Below, one piece after another: positions 28,329 through 36,796 of a DNA stretch of 56,004 nt. Each line of letters begins with the position of its first letter. The stretch's first letter is position 1. Source of the stretch: Candidatus Accumulibacter meliphilus (GTDB lineage Bacteria > Pseudomonadota > Gammaproteobacteria > Burkholderiales > Rhodocyclaceae). Made by a program: the position numbers and the translations under genes. Under the pieces are notes generated by a model. It searched no databases. It was not told the origin of the DNA and worked only from the letters and a program-made list of their open reading frames with translations. The stretch is from contig QPGA01000008.1 in NCBI GenBank assembly GCA_003332265.1, positions 1 through 56,004 of the forward strand. The letters run 5' to 3'.

Positions 28329-29069
28329 ACCGCTGAGCAGCGCGCGTACCCAGTCCGTGTGTCGTTCGCGTTCGAGCATGATCGTGCGCACCCGCATCAG
28401 AGCGATGGCGATGCTGTACATCCAGCAGGCCAGCGCGCAGAGCAGCATTCCCCAGAGCATCATGGCGGCCATGCTGGGGGCCTTGGTCAGGCTCACCGAA
28501 GCGCCCTGATGCAGGGTGTTCCACCACTTGACCGAGAAATAGATGATCGGAATGTTCACCACCCCGACCAGGGCCAGGATGGCGCCGGCCTTGTCGGCCC
28601 GGCGCGGGTCGTCGATCGCCGCCTGCAGGGCGATGAAGCCGATGTACAGGAAGAGCAGGATCAGCTCCGAAGTCAGGCGCGCGTCCCACACCCACCAGGT
28701 GCCCCACATCGGCTTGCCCCACAGGGCGCCGGTCCATAGCGACAGGAAAGCGAAGAGCGCGCCGGTCGGCGCCAGCGCCGAGGCCATCATTCCCGAGAGG
28801 CGGATATTGAATGCCAGCCCGATACCGGCCCAGAACGCCATGACCAGGTAGATGAACATCGACAACCACGATGCCGGCACGTGCAGGAAAATGATCCGGT
28901 AGCCTTCGCCCTGCTGCGCGTCGGTTGGCGCGATCAGGAAGCCGATGGTCAGCCCGGCAATGCCGAACAGCGCAGCGAGCGCCCAGAACCAGGGGATCAG
29001 CTTGCCGGCGAGCGGGTAGAAAGTCTGCGGACTGGCGTATTTGTACCAGTTGATTACTCTGTCAGTCAT
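28299..29069 (-). CDS. ccmC: Haem exporter membrane subunit CcmC
   Basis: CcmC, with the WWD haem-handling motif, loads haem onto CcmE. The 256-residue protein has six hydrophobic segments, FLHVPASWLSMF after helix two, and the tryptophan-rich GTWWVWDARLTSEL. It starts immediately after ccmB. The C-terminal NGHDTSRHP and the stop codon are written in the end of a dispersed repeat, so the natural C-terminus was probably replaced or extended slightly; the lost part is a non-conserved tail, and function should be intact. Confidence 0.95.
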   Translation of the reverse strand: MTDRVINWYKYASPQTFYPLAGKLIPWFWALAALFGIAGLTIGFLIAPTDAQQGEGYRIIFLHVPASWLSMFIYLVMAFWAGIGLAFNIRLSGMMASALAPTGALFAFLSLWTGALWGKPMWGTWWVWDARLTSELILLFLYIGFIALQAAIDDPRRADKAGAILALVGVVNIPIIYFSVKWWNTLHQGASVSLTKAPSMAAMMLWGMLLCALACWMYSIAIALMRVRTIMLERERHTDWVRALLSGNGHDTSRHP

Positions 29070-29738
29070 TTATTCCAGGGCAACTCTGAGAGCCGCGGCA
29101 GTGGGCCACGGCGCAAAAAACACGCCGCCCAGCGCGAGAGCGCCAAGCAGCGACAAATGGGCTTGCGGTCCGAGTCCGCTGAGCGTCGCATCGACCGCGC
29201 CGGCACCGAAAATCAGCACCGGAATGTACAGCGGCAAGACCAGCAGCGACAGTAGCACGCCGCCACCACGCACTCCCAGGGTCAGCGCCGCGCCAATGGC
29301 GCCGATCCCGGACAGTGCCGGCGTGCCGATCAGCAGCGAAACGGTCAGCACCAGCAGCGCATCGCTGCTCAGGTCGAACTGAATACCCAGCACCGGTGCC
29401 AGGACGACCAGCGGCAGGCCGGCGACCAGCCAGTGGGCGATAACCTTGCCAAGCACGATCACGCCGAGCGGCTGGGGCGCCAGCGTCAGTTGTTCGAGCG
29501 TGCCGTCGCGGTGATCGTCGGCAAACAGCCGCGGCAGCGAAAGCATCGTCGCCAGCAGTGCGGCGACCCACAACACCCCCGGCGCCATGCGCCGCAACTG
29601 GTCGGGTTCGGGCCCGACACCGAGCGGAAAAAGGCTGACCACAATGATGAAAAAGAACATTGCCGCGACGATGTCGGCCTGCCGGCGCATCGCCAGGCGC
29701 AGGTCGCGGCCGATCACGGCGCGGAGCAATATTAGCAT
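29070..29738 (-). CDS. ccmB: Haem exporter membrane subunit CcmB
   Basis: CcmB is the permease partner of CcmA in the complex that releases haem-loaded CcmE. The 222-residue product has six membrane helices, with family text PLGVGPEPDQLRRMAPGVLWVAALLATMLSL and FADDHRDGTLEQL near the first third. It starts 8 bp after the ccmA stop and is followed immediately by ccmC. Confidence 0.95.
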   Translation of the reverse strand: MLILLRAVIGRDLRLAMRRQADIVAAMFFFIIVVSLFPLGVGPEPDQLRRMAPGVLWVAALLATMLSLPRLFADDHRDGTLEQLTLAPQPLGVIVLGKVIAHWLVAGLPLVVLAPVLGIQFDLSSDALLVLTVSLLIGTPALSGIGAIGAALTLGVRGGGVLLSLLVLPLYIPVLIFGAGAVDATLSGLGPQAHLSLLGALALGGVFFAPWPTAAALRVALE

Positions 29739-29746
29739 CTCCTTAA

Positions 29747-30388
29747 CTACTGCGGCCGCTGCGTGGCATCGCTGTCGCCAAGCCAGAGCTCACGCACCGC
29801 AGCTGCCGGCACGCTTACTGCCTGGTGAGTGGTCAGCACGGCCAGCCCACCGGCCTGCAAATGGGTGCCGATCAGTCCGGCGACCAGTTCGACGGCCGCC
29901 GGGTCGAGCGCCACGTAGGGTTCGTCGAGAACCCATAGCGCACGTTTTTCGTTGACCAGCCGGGCCAGCGCAGCGCGCCGTTTCTGGCCCTGCGAAAGAT
30001 AGCGGCAGGCCAGATCCTCGCGGCCGCGCAGCCCGACCAGGGCGAGGGCGTCCAGGGCCGCGTCCTCGTCAAGCGCCTCCTGCGCCAGCCTGGCCGACGA
30101 CAGCAGGTTCTCGAGCGGCGTCAGTTCTTCCTTGATCGCATTCTGGTGGCCGAGGTAGCACAGTTCGCTGCGAAACTCCTCGCCGAGCTTGCCGATCGGG
30201 CCGCCGCGCCAGCGGATCTCGCCGCTGACCGCTGGCGTCAGGGCGCAGAGCATGCGCAGCAGGCTGGTCTTGCCCGAGCCGTTTTTTCCCTGCACGTAGA
30301 GCATCTCGCCGCCATCGAGCCGAAAGCTGACGCCGGCGAAGAGGCTGCGCTCACCGCGTACGCATTCCAGATTCGAAGCTTCAAGCAT
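29747..30388 (-). CDS. ccmA: Haem exporter ATP-binding subunit CcmA
   Basis: CcmA is the cytoplasmic ABC ATPase of the CcmABCD complex. The 213-residue product has Walker [12 protein letters not shown] near residue 35, the signature LSQGQKRRAALARL, Walker B LWVLDEPYVALD and a switch His in LTTHQAV. It is the first gene of ccmABCDEFGHI and diverges from the hydrogenase operon, sharing the intergenic FNR-type site. Confidence 0.95.
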   Translation of the reverse strand: MLEASNLECVRGERSLFAGVSFRLDGGEMLYVQGKNGSGKTSLLRMLCALTPAVSGEIRWRGGPIGKLGEEFRSELCYLGHQNAIKEELTPLENLLSSARLAQEALDEDAALDALALVGLRGREDLACRYLSQGQKRRAALARLVNEKRALWVLDEPYVALDPAAVELVAGLIGTHLQAGGLAVLTTHQAVSVPAAAVRELWLGDSDATQRPQ

Positions 30389-30431
30389 GCAGAGGGAAAT
30401 CCTGGCAAAAGGCGAGGGCCGGCGAGGCCGT

Positions 30432-30500
30432 ATTGTGAAGGCGGCAGTTTAGCCGCGGATTGACCGAAATCAAAATCGATTCAAAGGCTTTTGCTATGGT
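30432..30500. promoter_or_regulatory. Shared FNR-type box with divergent -10 elements (ccm and hup/hyp operons)
   Basis: TTGAC-CGAA-ATCAA at 30460-30473 matches 9 of 10 positions of the FNR consensus. On the minus strand CACAAT (30437-30432) is centred 32 bp away, facing ccmA. On the plus strand an extended -10, TGC-TATGGT (30492-30500), is centred 31 bp away, facing the hydrogenase operon. Both distances match a class II FNR promoter, in which the box replaces the -35. The arrangement is seen directly; activation by FNR/ANR is inferred. Confidence 0.6.
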
Positions 30501-30518
30501 CTGATGAGACTTTCCGGG

Positions 30519-31538
30519 ATGGTGACGGTGGAACAGGGTGTTCTGCAGCTGGCTCTGACATGGAATGGCAGGCAAATTCTTGCTGCCGGGGTCGCTTCTA
30601 CGCGGCCGCTGGCAGCGCGTGCACTGCGCGGCTTCTCCTTTGCGCGCGTTCTCGAGTTCATTCCCCGCTTGTTCAGTCTTTGTCGCTGTGCGCAGGAGGT
30701 CGCGGCGCGTTTGTGCTTGTCGGCGGCGCGCGGGCAGCGTCCGACGATTGCCGCGACACCCGCCCAGACGCAGGCCGTCGCGCTCGAAGTGATCGGCGAA
30801 CACCTGTGGCGCCTGCTGCTCGACTGGCCGTCGCTGCACGGCGAGCCGTCTCGGCAGAACGAGTTCCTGCTCTGGCGCAAGCAGTTGCTGGGCCTTGCCG
30901 ATGCTGGCGATGGCACGGATGGGCGTGGCGCAGCGGCCTTCGGCGCCCGCTTGCTTGCCTGGCTGGACCATCAGGGCCCGCCGCGCTGCGAGGAGCGCAT
31001 GCTTGCCGCGCCGGTAGCCTTGCTATCGCGCTTGTCGGCCGCCGACTGGGAGTCGCACTTCGGCGATGACGGTTTTGTCGAACGACCCACACTCTCCGGC
31101 GAGCCGGCCGAAACCGGGGTGCTCGCCCGGCAGGCCGAGGATCCCGAGGTGGCGGCACTGCTCAGCGACGGGCGGCGGCTGCAGGCGCGGCTGCAGGCTC
31201 GCTACGCCGATCTGCGCGAGCTGGCGCAGGGATTGACAGAAGCCGAGCAGCGGTCGACCTGGATCGATGTGCTGGAGGTCGCTGAAGGTTGTGGGCTGGC
31301 GCGGGTCGAAACCGCCCGCGGCACCTTGCTGCACCGCGTCGAGCTCGATGGCGACCGGGTTGCGCGCTACGCCATTGTTGCGCCGACCGAATGGAATTTT
31401 CACCCGCAGGGAGCGTTTGTCCGCGAGATGACCGGTCGTCCGGCTGCGACGCGAGCCGAAGCAGCGCTGGCGGCGCGGCGGCTGGCCTTGGCGCTCGATC
31501 CCTGTGTGCCCTTCGCGGTGACGGTCAAGGATGCATGA
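30519..31538 (+). CDS. hoxV: Hydrogenase assembly protein HupK/HoxV
   Basis: HupK/HoxV proteins are degenerate relatives of NiFe-hydrogenase large subunits that act as assembly scaffolds for the Fe(CN)2(CO) unit. The 339-residue product keeps traces of large-subunit motifs: RGFSFARVLEFIPRLFSLCRCAQEVA in place of the first CXXC region, and a C-terminal WNFHPQGAF with ALDPCVPFAVTVKDA in place of DPCxxCxxH, so only part of the cysteine ligand set remains. ATG 30519 is preferred because the predicted transcription start is near 30507; ATG 30504 is the alternative. It overlaps hypA by 8 bp. Confidence 0.82.
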   Translation: MVTVEQGVLQLALTWNGRQILAAGVASTRPLAARALRGFSFARVLEFIPRLFSLCRCAQEVAARLCLSAARGQRPTIAATPAQTQAVALEVIGEHLWRLLLDWPSLHGEPSRQNEFLLWRKQLLGLADAGDGTDGRGAAAFGARLLAWLDHQGPPRCEERMLAAPVALLSRLSAADWESHFGDDGFVERPTLSGEPAETGVLARQAEDPEVAALLSDGRRLQARLQARYADLRELAQGLTEAEQRSTWIDVLEVAEGCGLARVETARGTLLHRVELDGDRVARYAIVAPTEWNFHPQGAFVREMTGRPAATRAEAALAARRLALALDPCVPFAVTVKDA

Positions 31539-31872
31539 GATGTCGCTGGCCATGGCTGTTCTGCAGATTGTCGAGGACGCCGCGTCTGAACAGCGTTTCC
31601 AGCGCGTGAAAACGGTGTTCCTTGAAATTGGCGAACTCGCGGCGGTTGAGCCGGAAGCCATGCGTTTCTGCTTCGACGCCGTGATTCGCGGCACGCTGGC
31701 CGAAGGGGCTGTTCTGAAGGTGATCGAAGTGGCTGGCGAAGGTTTATGTTTTAATTGCCATCAGACGGTGCCGCTTGCGGCCCGTTACGACCCCTGCCCA
31801 GCCTGCGGCGGTTACCCGGTTCAAGCAACCGGCGGTACCGAGATGCGGGTCAAGGAGCTGGAGGTCGAATAA
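31531..31872 (+). CDS. hypA: Hydrogenase nickel-insertion protein HypA
   Basis: HypA delivers Ni(II) to the hydrogenase large subunit with HypB. The 113-residue product begins MHEMSLA, with His2 as the nickel ligand, and has a zinc site made from two CXXC pairs (CFNC and CPAC, 14 residues apart). It overlaps hoxV by 8 bp and is 21 bp before hypB. Confidence 0.96.
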   Translation: MHEMSLAMAVLQIVEDAASEQRFQRVKTVFLEIGELAAVEPEAMRFCFDAVIRGTLAEGAVLKVIEVAGEGLCFNCHQTVPLAARYDPCPACGGYPVQATGGTEMRVKELEVE

Positions 31873-31893
31873 TAATGAAGAAGGAGACAGCAG

Positions 31894-32922
31894 ATGTGTA
31901 CCACTTGCGGTTGCGGTACTGGGGAGACTCGCGTTGCCGGTAGGGTAGTGCCCGGGCAGGAAGAGGTTCAGCAGGCCGCACGCGGACACGCGCCGCCGCG
32001 GTCAACGGAGGCGGGCGGTGGCGGTGCTCAGCGTCGTATGAGCTATGTTGCGCTGGCCGCTGACGGCGAGCACAGCGCACAGGCGCATGGCAGCACCGGC
32101 CACGCGCACCACCATGCACACCCGCATACCCACCTCCGCGCCGACGAAGAGGTGACTGCAGAGGCGACGACCGCCTCGCGTATGGTGCAGATCGAGCGCG
32201 ACATCCTGGCCAGGAACAACGGCTACGCGGCGCAGAATCGGCGTCGTTTCGACGACCAGGGCATCTTCGCTCTGAATCTGGTGTCCAGTCCGGGTTCGGG
32301 AAAGACCAGCCTGCTGTGCCGGACGATTGCGGCGCTGCACGTGAAACTGTCGAAACTGCCGATTGCGGTGATCGAGGGCGACCAGCAGAGCAGCCACGAT
32401 GCCGAACGGATCCGCGCCAGCGGCGCGCCGGCGGTGCAGATCAATACCGGCAAGGGCTGTCATCTGGACGCGCATATGGTTGGCCACGCCGTAGACGAGT
32501 TGGCACCGGCCGATGATTCGCTGCTGCTCATCGAAAACGTCGGCAACCTCGTTTGTCCGGCGGCCTTCGATCTTGGCGAGGCGCACAAGGTGGTCATCCT
32601 TTCCGTGACCGAGGGAGAAGACAAGCCGCTGAAATATTCCGGCATGTTCGCTGCTGCCTCGCTGATGTTGCTGAACAAGATCGATCTGCTGCCGCACGTT
32701 TCTTTCAGCGTCGAGCGAGCCATCGCTTACGCCAGGCAGATCAATCCGCAGCTGCAGGTGATCGAGGTTTCGGCGACCACCGGAGAGGGGCTGGAGCAGT
32801 GGCTGGCCTGGCTGAGCGCAGGCTGCACGGCGCGGCAAGAGAAGAAGCAGGGGACGATGGCCGCGCTGCGGCGCCGCATTGTCGAGCTTGAAGCGCAACT
32901 TACTGCTGCTGCCGGGGGCTGA
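31894..32922 (+). CDS. hypB: Hydrogenase nickel-insertion GTPase HypB
   Basis: HypB is a SIMIBI GTPase that drives nickel insertion. The 342-residue product has the N-terminal high-affinity nickel motif C2-TT-C5-G-C7, a His-rich stretch at about residues 62-80 that may store nickel, the P-loop [11 protein letters not shown], and GTPase motifs ending in [12 protein letters not shown] long variable linker joins the metal motifs to the G domain. It lies in hypA-hypB-hypF order; hypF begins 1 bp after its stop. Confidence 0.96.
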   Translation: MCTTCGCGTGETRVAGRVVPGQEEVQQAARGHAPPRSTEAGGGGAQRRMSYVALAADGEHSAQAHGSTGHAHHHAHPHTHLRADEEVTAEATTASRMVQIERDILARNNGYAAQNRRRFDDQGIFALNLVSSPGSGKTSLLCRTIAALHVKLSKLPIAVIEGDQQSSHDAERIRASGAPAVQINTGKGCHLDAHMVGHAVDELAPADDSLLLIENVGNLVCPAAFDLGEAHKVVILSVTEGEDKPLKYSGMFAAASLMLLNKIDLLPHVSFSVERAIAYARQINPQLQVIEVSATTGEGLEQWLAWLSAGCTARQEKKQGTMAALRRRIVELEAQLTAAAGG

Positions 32923-32923
32923 C

Positions 32924-35227
32924 ATGACGGAGAACATGGTTTGTCAGAACATCCGCGTCAGTGGCGTTGTCCAGGGCGTCGGTTTTCGCCCCTTTGTCTG
33001 GCGCCTGGCCCGCGAGCTTGGGCTTGGCGGCTGGGTTCGCAACGACTCGCGCGGGGTCGAAATCGAGGTCTGCGGTGCGGCTGAGCAGGTGAAAACTCTC
33101 ATCACCCGGCTGGAGCGCGAAGCGCCACCACTGGCCCGAGTCAGTGCCGTGGTCGCTCGTGATGCAGCGCCGGCAGGGCACGATGGCCGGGACTTCGTGA
33201 TCATTGACAGCCGCAGTGGCCGGGCGGGGACAATGATTGGGCACGATACGGCGGTCTGCCGTGATTGTCTGGCCGAGACCTTCGAACCCAGCAACCGGCG
33301 CTGGCGCTACGCCTTTTCCAACTGTACCAATTGCGGACCGCGCTACACCATCAGTCGCGGCCTGCCCTACGATCGGGTGCGCACCAGCCTCAAGCCGTTT
33401 GTCATGTGCCCGAAATGTCAGCACGAATACCGCAAGCCCGAGGATCGACGCTTTCATGCCGAGGCCAATTGCTGTCCCAAGTGCGGTCCGCAGTTGCGCC
33501 TGGTCGATGCCGAGGCGCAGCCACTGCCGGGCGACCCGCTGGCCGCGACGCTGGCCCTGCTACGCGCTGGGAAAATTGTCGCCATCAAGGGTCTGGGGGG
33601 CTTTCATCTCGCCTGCGATGCCCGCAATGCCGTTGCCGTCGCGCTCCTGCGCGAGCGCAAGCAGCGTGACGAGAAGCCTTTCGTGGTCATGCTCGCCAAC
33701 ACTGCTTCGGCGGCCAAGTTCGTGCAGATGGGAATCGGCGAGCCGGGCTTGCTGGCCCTGCCGACGCGTCCGGCGATCCTGATCAAGAAGCGCGGCAACT
33801 GCGACGCGGCCTTGCCCGGGGTGGCCCCAGGCTTGAGCTGGCTGGGGGTGATGCTGCCTTACACGCCGCTGCAATTCCTGCTTTTTCACGAAGCGGCGAA
33901 CCGTCCGCCGGGCCTGGGATGGCTCGACAGGGCGCAGGATCTGGCCCTGGTGATGACCAGCGCCAACCCCGGCGGCGAGCCGCTGGTGGTCGGCAACAAT
34001 GAAGCCCTGTTACGCCTCTACGGCATTGCCGACGCTTTCCTGATGCACGATCGCGACATCGTCAGCCGTTGCGACGACAGCGTCGCGCGCATTAGCAGCG
34101 GTGGCCTGCAGTTCATCCGGCGGGCACGCGGCTACACGCCGCGGGCGATCAAGTTGCCGATTTCCGGTCCGTCGGTGCTGGCTGTTGGCGGCTGGTTCAA
34201 GAACACCATCTGTGTCACGCGTGGCGACGAGGCTTTCGTTTCGCAACATATTGGCGATCTCGACAACGCCGCGGTCTGCGATTTTCTCGAGGAGAACGTC
34301 GCCCAGATGGTGAAACTGCTGGGCGTCGAACCGGCGATCGTCGCACACGATCTGCACCCGGATTTTCACTCGACCCGCTTCGCGGCTGATTTCGCCGAGC
34401 AACGTCGCCTGCCGCTGCTCGGTGTACAACACCATCATGCGCATGCCGCTGCCGTTCTCGCTGAACACGGCATGCAGGGCAAAGCGCTGGCCTTGTCGCT
34501 GGACGGCGTCGGTGTCGGTACGGATGGCGCCGCCTGGGGCGGTGAATTGTTGCGCGTCGATGGCGACAAGTTCCAGCGCCTGGGTTCGCTGGCACCGCTG
34601 GCGCTTCCCGGCGGCGACCGCGCCGCCAGCGAACCGTGGCGAATGGCCGCCGCAGTACTGCATCGACTCGGCCGCACGCACGAGATCGCCGAGCGCTTTC
34701 CAGGGCAGCAAGCGGCGCCGGCTGTGGCGCAGATGCTGGCGGCCAATGTCAACTGTCCGCCGACATCGAGCATGGGGCGGATCTTCGATGCTGCTGCCGG
34801 TCTGCTCGGGATCAAGGCGGTGATGGCTTACGAAGGCCAGGCGGCGATGTTGCTCGAGGGCCTGGCGCAGCGCTACGGTGAGGTCCTGCCCCTGGATCTG
34901 GGCTGGAAGGTTTTCCAGGGGCGGCTCGATCTGCTGCCCTTGCTGGCTGTGCTGGCCGATGAAAAGAACCCCGAGCGCGGTGCTGCACTGTTTCACGCGA
35001 CGCTGATTGCCGCGCTCGGCGATTGGCTGCGCGTGCTGGTTCCGGGTGAAGAAGCGGTGGTCGGCAGTGGCGGCTGTTTCCTCAACCAGGTGCTGGTCAG
35101 CGGTCTGCGCACGCGCTTGAGTGCGCAGGGGATGCGCCTCGTCGAAGCGCGCCAGGTGCCGCCCAACGACGGCGGCTTGAGCGTCGGTCAGGCCTGGGTT
35201 GCCTTGCAGCACCTGGCCGCTCGCTAG
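32924..35227 (+). CDS. hypF: Carbamoyltransferase HypF
   Basis: HypF uses carbamoyl phosphate and ATP to carbamoylate the HypE C-terminal thiol, the source of the cyanide ligands. The 767-residue product has an acylphosphatase domain (GVVQGVGFRPFVWRLA), two zinc-finger motifs (CRDC/CTNC and CPKC/CPKC), a YrdC-like domain and a C-terminal Kae1-like domain with the metal-binding VQHHHAHAAAVLAEH. I start at ATG 32924, directly after hypB, because homologues begin just before the acylphosphatase domain; an in-frame ATG inside hypB (32879) is unlikely. Confidence 0.96.
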   Translation: MTENMVCQNIRVSGVVQGVGFRPFVWRLARELGLGGWVRNDSRGVEIEVCGAAEQVKTLITRLEREAPPLARVSAVVARDAAPAGHDGRDFVIIDSRSGRAGTMIGHDTAVCRDCLAETFEPSNRRWRYAFSNCTNCGPRYTISRGLPYDRVRTSLKPFVMCPKCQHEYRKPEDRRFHAEANCCPKCGPQLRLVDAEAQPLPGDPLAATLALLRAGKIVAIKGLGGFHLACDARNAVAVALLRERKQRDEKPFVVMLANTASAAKFVQMGIGEPGLLALPTRPAILIKKRGNCDAALPGVAPGLSWLGVMLPYTPLQFLLFHEAANRPPGLGWLDRAQDLALVMTSANPGGEPLVVGNNEALLRLYGIADAFLMHDRDIVSRCDDSVARISSGGLQFIRRARGYTPRAIKLPISGPSVLAVGGWFKNTICVTRGDEAFVSQHIGDLDNAAVCDFLEENVAQMVKLLGVEPAIVAHDLHPDFHSTRFAADFAEQRRLPLLGVQHHHAHAAAVLAEHGMQGKALALSLDGVGVGTDGAAWGGELLRVDGDKFQRLGSLAPLALPGGDRAASEPWRMAAAVLHRLGRTHEIAERFPGQQAAPAVAQMLAANVNCPPTSSMGRIFDAAAGLLGIKAVMAYEGQAAMLLEGLAQRYGEVLPLDLGWKVFQGRLDLLPLLAVLADEKNPERGAALFHATLIAALGDWLRVLVPGEEAVVGSGGCFLNQVLVSGLRTRLSAQGMRLVEARQVPPNDGGLSVGQAWVALQHLAAR

Positions 35228-35239
35228 GGGGAGCCGACG

Positions 35240-35488
35240 ATGTGTCTGGCCTTGCCCTGTCGGATCGTCGAGCTGCGTGCCGGTGAGCAGGCGCTGATCG
35301 ATGTTGCCGGGGTTGGCAAGGAAATCTCGCTGGCGCTGGTCGAAGACGTGGCCGTCGGCGACTACGTCATCGTGCACGTCGGCTACGCGCTGACCCGGCT
35401 CGATCCCGACGAAGCCGAAAAGACCCTGGCCTTGTTTGCCGAGCTGGGTGAAGCTGCGCTCCGGGAGGCGACACCAACGGTCCCCTGA
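35240..35488 (+). CDS. hypC: Hydrogenase assembly chaperone HypC
   Basis: HypC carries the Fe(CN)2(CO) group with HypD and hands it to the hydrogenase large subunit. The 82-residue product starts MCLALPCRIVEL, with the essential Cys2, and has the OB-fold text VGDYVIVHVGYALTRLD. It lies 12 bp after hypF. An 87-bp gap with a tiny open frame separates it from hypD. Confidence 0.95.
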   Translation: MCLALPCRIVELRAGEQALIDVAGVGKEISLALVEDVAVGDYVIVHVGYALTRLDPDEAEKTLALFAELGEAALREATPTVP

Positions 35489-35528
35489 GGGCTGAAAGAC
35501 GCGAGTGTGAAAACGGAAGGGGGTGCGC

Positions 35529-35579
35529 ATGAAAGGGTCGCATGAGGAACGCTCGGACAGCAAAAGCGCCTGCCGATGA
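35529..35579 (+). CDS. Possible 16-codon leader peptide coupled to hypD
   Basis: An ATG at 35529 with a good ribosome site (GGAAGGGGG, 5-6 bases upstream) opens a 16-codon frame whose TGA overlaps the hypD ATG as ATGA. hypD itself has no visible ribosome site. The small frame may therefore serve to bring ribosomes to hypD by translational coupling. The peptide sequence matches nothing I know and may have no role of its own. Confidence 0.3.
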   Translation: MKGSHEERSDSKSACR

Positions 35580-36796
35580 GGTTCGTTGACGAGTTTCGCG
35601 ACGGTGCGCTGGCCCGCGGTCTGGCCGCGGCGATCAGGCAGGCGGCGCGCGCGGATCGCGATTACTCGTTCATGGAGTTCTGCGGCGGGCACACGCACGC
35701 CATCGCCCGCTATGGGGTCACCGATCTGCTGCCGCCCGCGGTGCGTTTGATTCATGGCCCCGGTTGTCCGGTCTGCGTGCTGCCGATCGGGCGCATCGAC
35801 ATGGCGATTCGCCTTGCTCTCGAAGCCGGTGTCACCCTCTGCAGCTACGGCGACCCGATGCGTGTGCCGGCCTCCGCTGGCCTGTCGCTGATCAGGGCGA
35901 AAGCGAAGCTGGGCCGGGGAGCGGGGAGTGTGGGGACTGCGGGGACTGCGGGGACTGCGGCTGCGGGCGGCGAGATTCGCATGATTTATTCGCCCGCCGA
36001 CGCCCTGGCGCTGGCGCAGCAGGATCCCGAGCGGCAGGTGGTCTTCTTCGCCATCGGTTTCGAAACCACGACACCGCCGACGGCGCTGCTCATCAAGCAG
36101 GCGCAGGCGCTCGGCCTGCGCAATTTCTCGGTGCTCTGCTGCCACGTGCTGACGCCTTCGGCGATCGCCAGCATTCTCGAAGCGCCGGAAGTCCGGCGTT
36201 GGGGCACGCTGCCTCTCGACGGCTTCATCGGGCCGGCGCACGTGTCGACGATCATCGGCACCCGCCCCTACGAATTCTTTGCCGAGGAGTACCGCAAGCC
36301 GGTGGTCATCGCCGGCTTCGAGCCGCTCGACGTGATGCAGGCGATCCTGATGCTGATCAAGCAGGTCAATGCCGGCCAGGCGCTGGTCGAGAACGAGTTT
36401 TCGCGTGCCGTCAGCCGCGACGGCAACCGCAAGGCGCAGCAGCTGGTCTCGGAAGTCTTCGAGCTGCGCCGCTCGTTTGCCTGGCGCGGCCTCGGCGAAC
36501 TGCCCTATAGCGCGCTGCGCATTCGCCAGGAATTCGCCGAGTTCGATGCCGAGCGTCGCTTCGCGGTGGCCTATCAGGCGGTCGAAGACCATGCGGCCTG
36601 CGAGTGCGGCGCCGTTCTGCGCGGCGTCAAGCGGCCGCAGGACTGCCGCATTTTCGGCAGCGTGTGTACCCCGGAAAACCCGGTCGGCGCGTGCATGGTG
36701 TCGTCCGAAGGCGCCTGCGCCGCGCACTATTCTTTTGGCCGCTTCGTTGATGTCACCGCGGTTTCTGAAGCTCCTGACTTCGTGGTGGCCCCATGA
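35576..36796 (+). CDS. hypD: Hydrogenase iron-ligand assembly protein HypD
   Basis: HypD is an iron-sulfur protein that, with HypC, holds the iron while CN and CO ligands are attached. The 406-residue product begins with VDEFRDGALARGL, then FMEFCGGHTHAIARYG, HGPGCPVCVLP and PVVIAGFEPLDV, and has the C-terminal [4Fe-4S] cysteine cluster region. A low-complexity insert (GTAGTAGTAAAGG, around residue 120) comes from three copies of a 9-bp repeat and makes the protein longer than the usual 370-380 residues. Its stop overlaps the hypE ATG. Confidence 0.95.
   Translation: MRFVDEFRDGALARGLAAAIRQAARADRDYSFMEFCGGHTHAIARYGVTDLLPPAVRLIHGPGCPVCVLPIGRIDMAIRLALEAGVTLCSYGDPMRVPASAGLSLIRAKAKLGRGAGSVGTAGTAGTAAAGGEIRMIYSPADALALAQQDPERQVVFFAIGFETTTPPTALLIKQAQALGLRNFSVLCCHVLTPSAIASILEAPEVRRWGTLPLDGFIGPAHVSTIIGTRPYEFFAEEYRKPVVIAGFEPLDVMQAILMLIKQVNAGQALVENEFSRAVSRDGNRKAQQLVSEVFELRRSFAWRGLGELPYSALRIRQEFAEFDAERRFAVAYQAVEDHAACECGAVLRGVKRPQDCRIFGSVCTPENPVGACMVSSEGACAAHYSFGRFVDVTAVSEAPDFVVAP
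35932..35958 (+). repeat. 9-bp tandem repeat inside hypD
   Basis: Three perfect copies of GGGGACTGC stand in a row, with degenerate units on each side (GCGGGGAGTGT before, GGCTGCGGG after). Each unit adds Gly-Thr-Ala, so copy-number change would lengthen or shorten a surface loop of HypD without shifting the frame. Confidence 0.9.
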
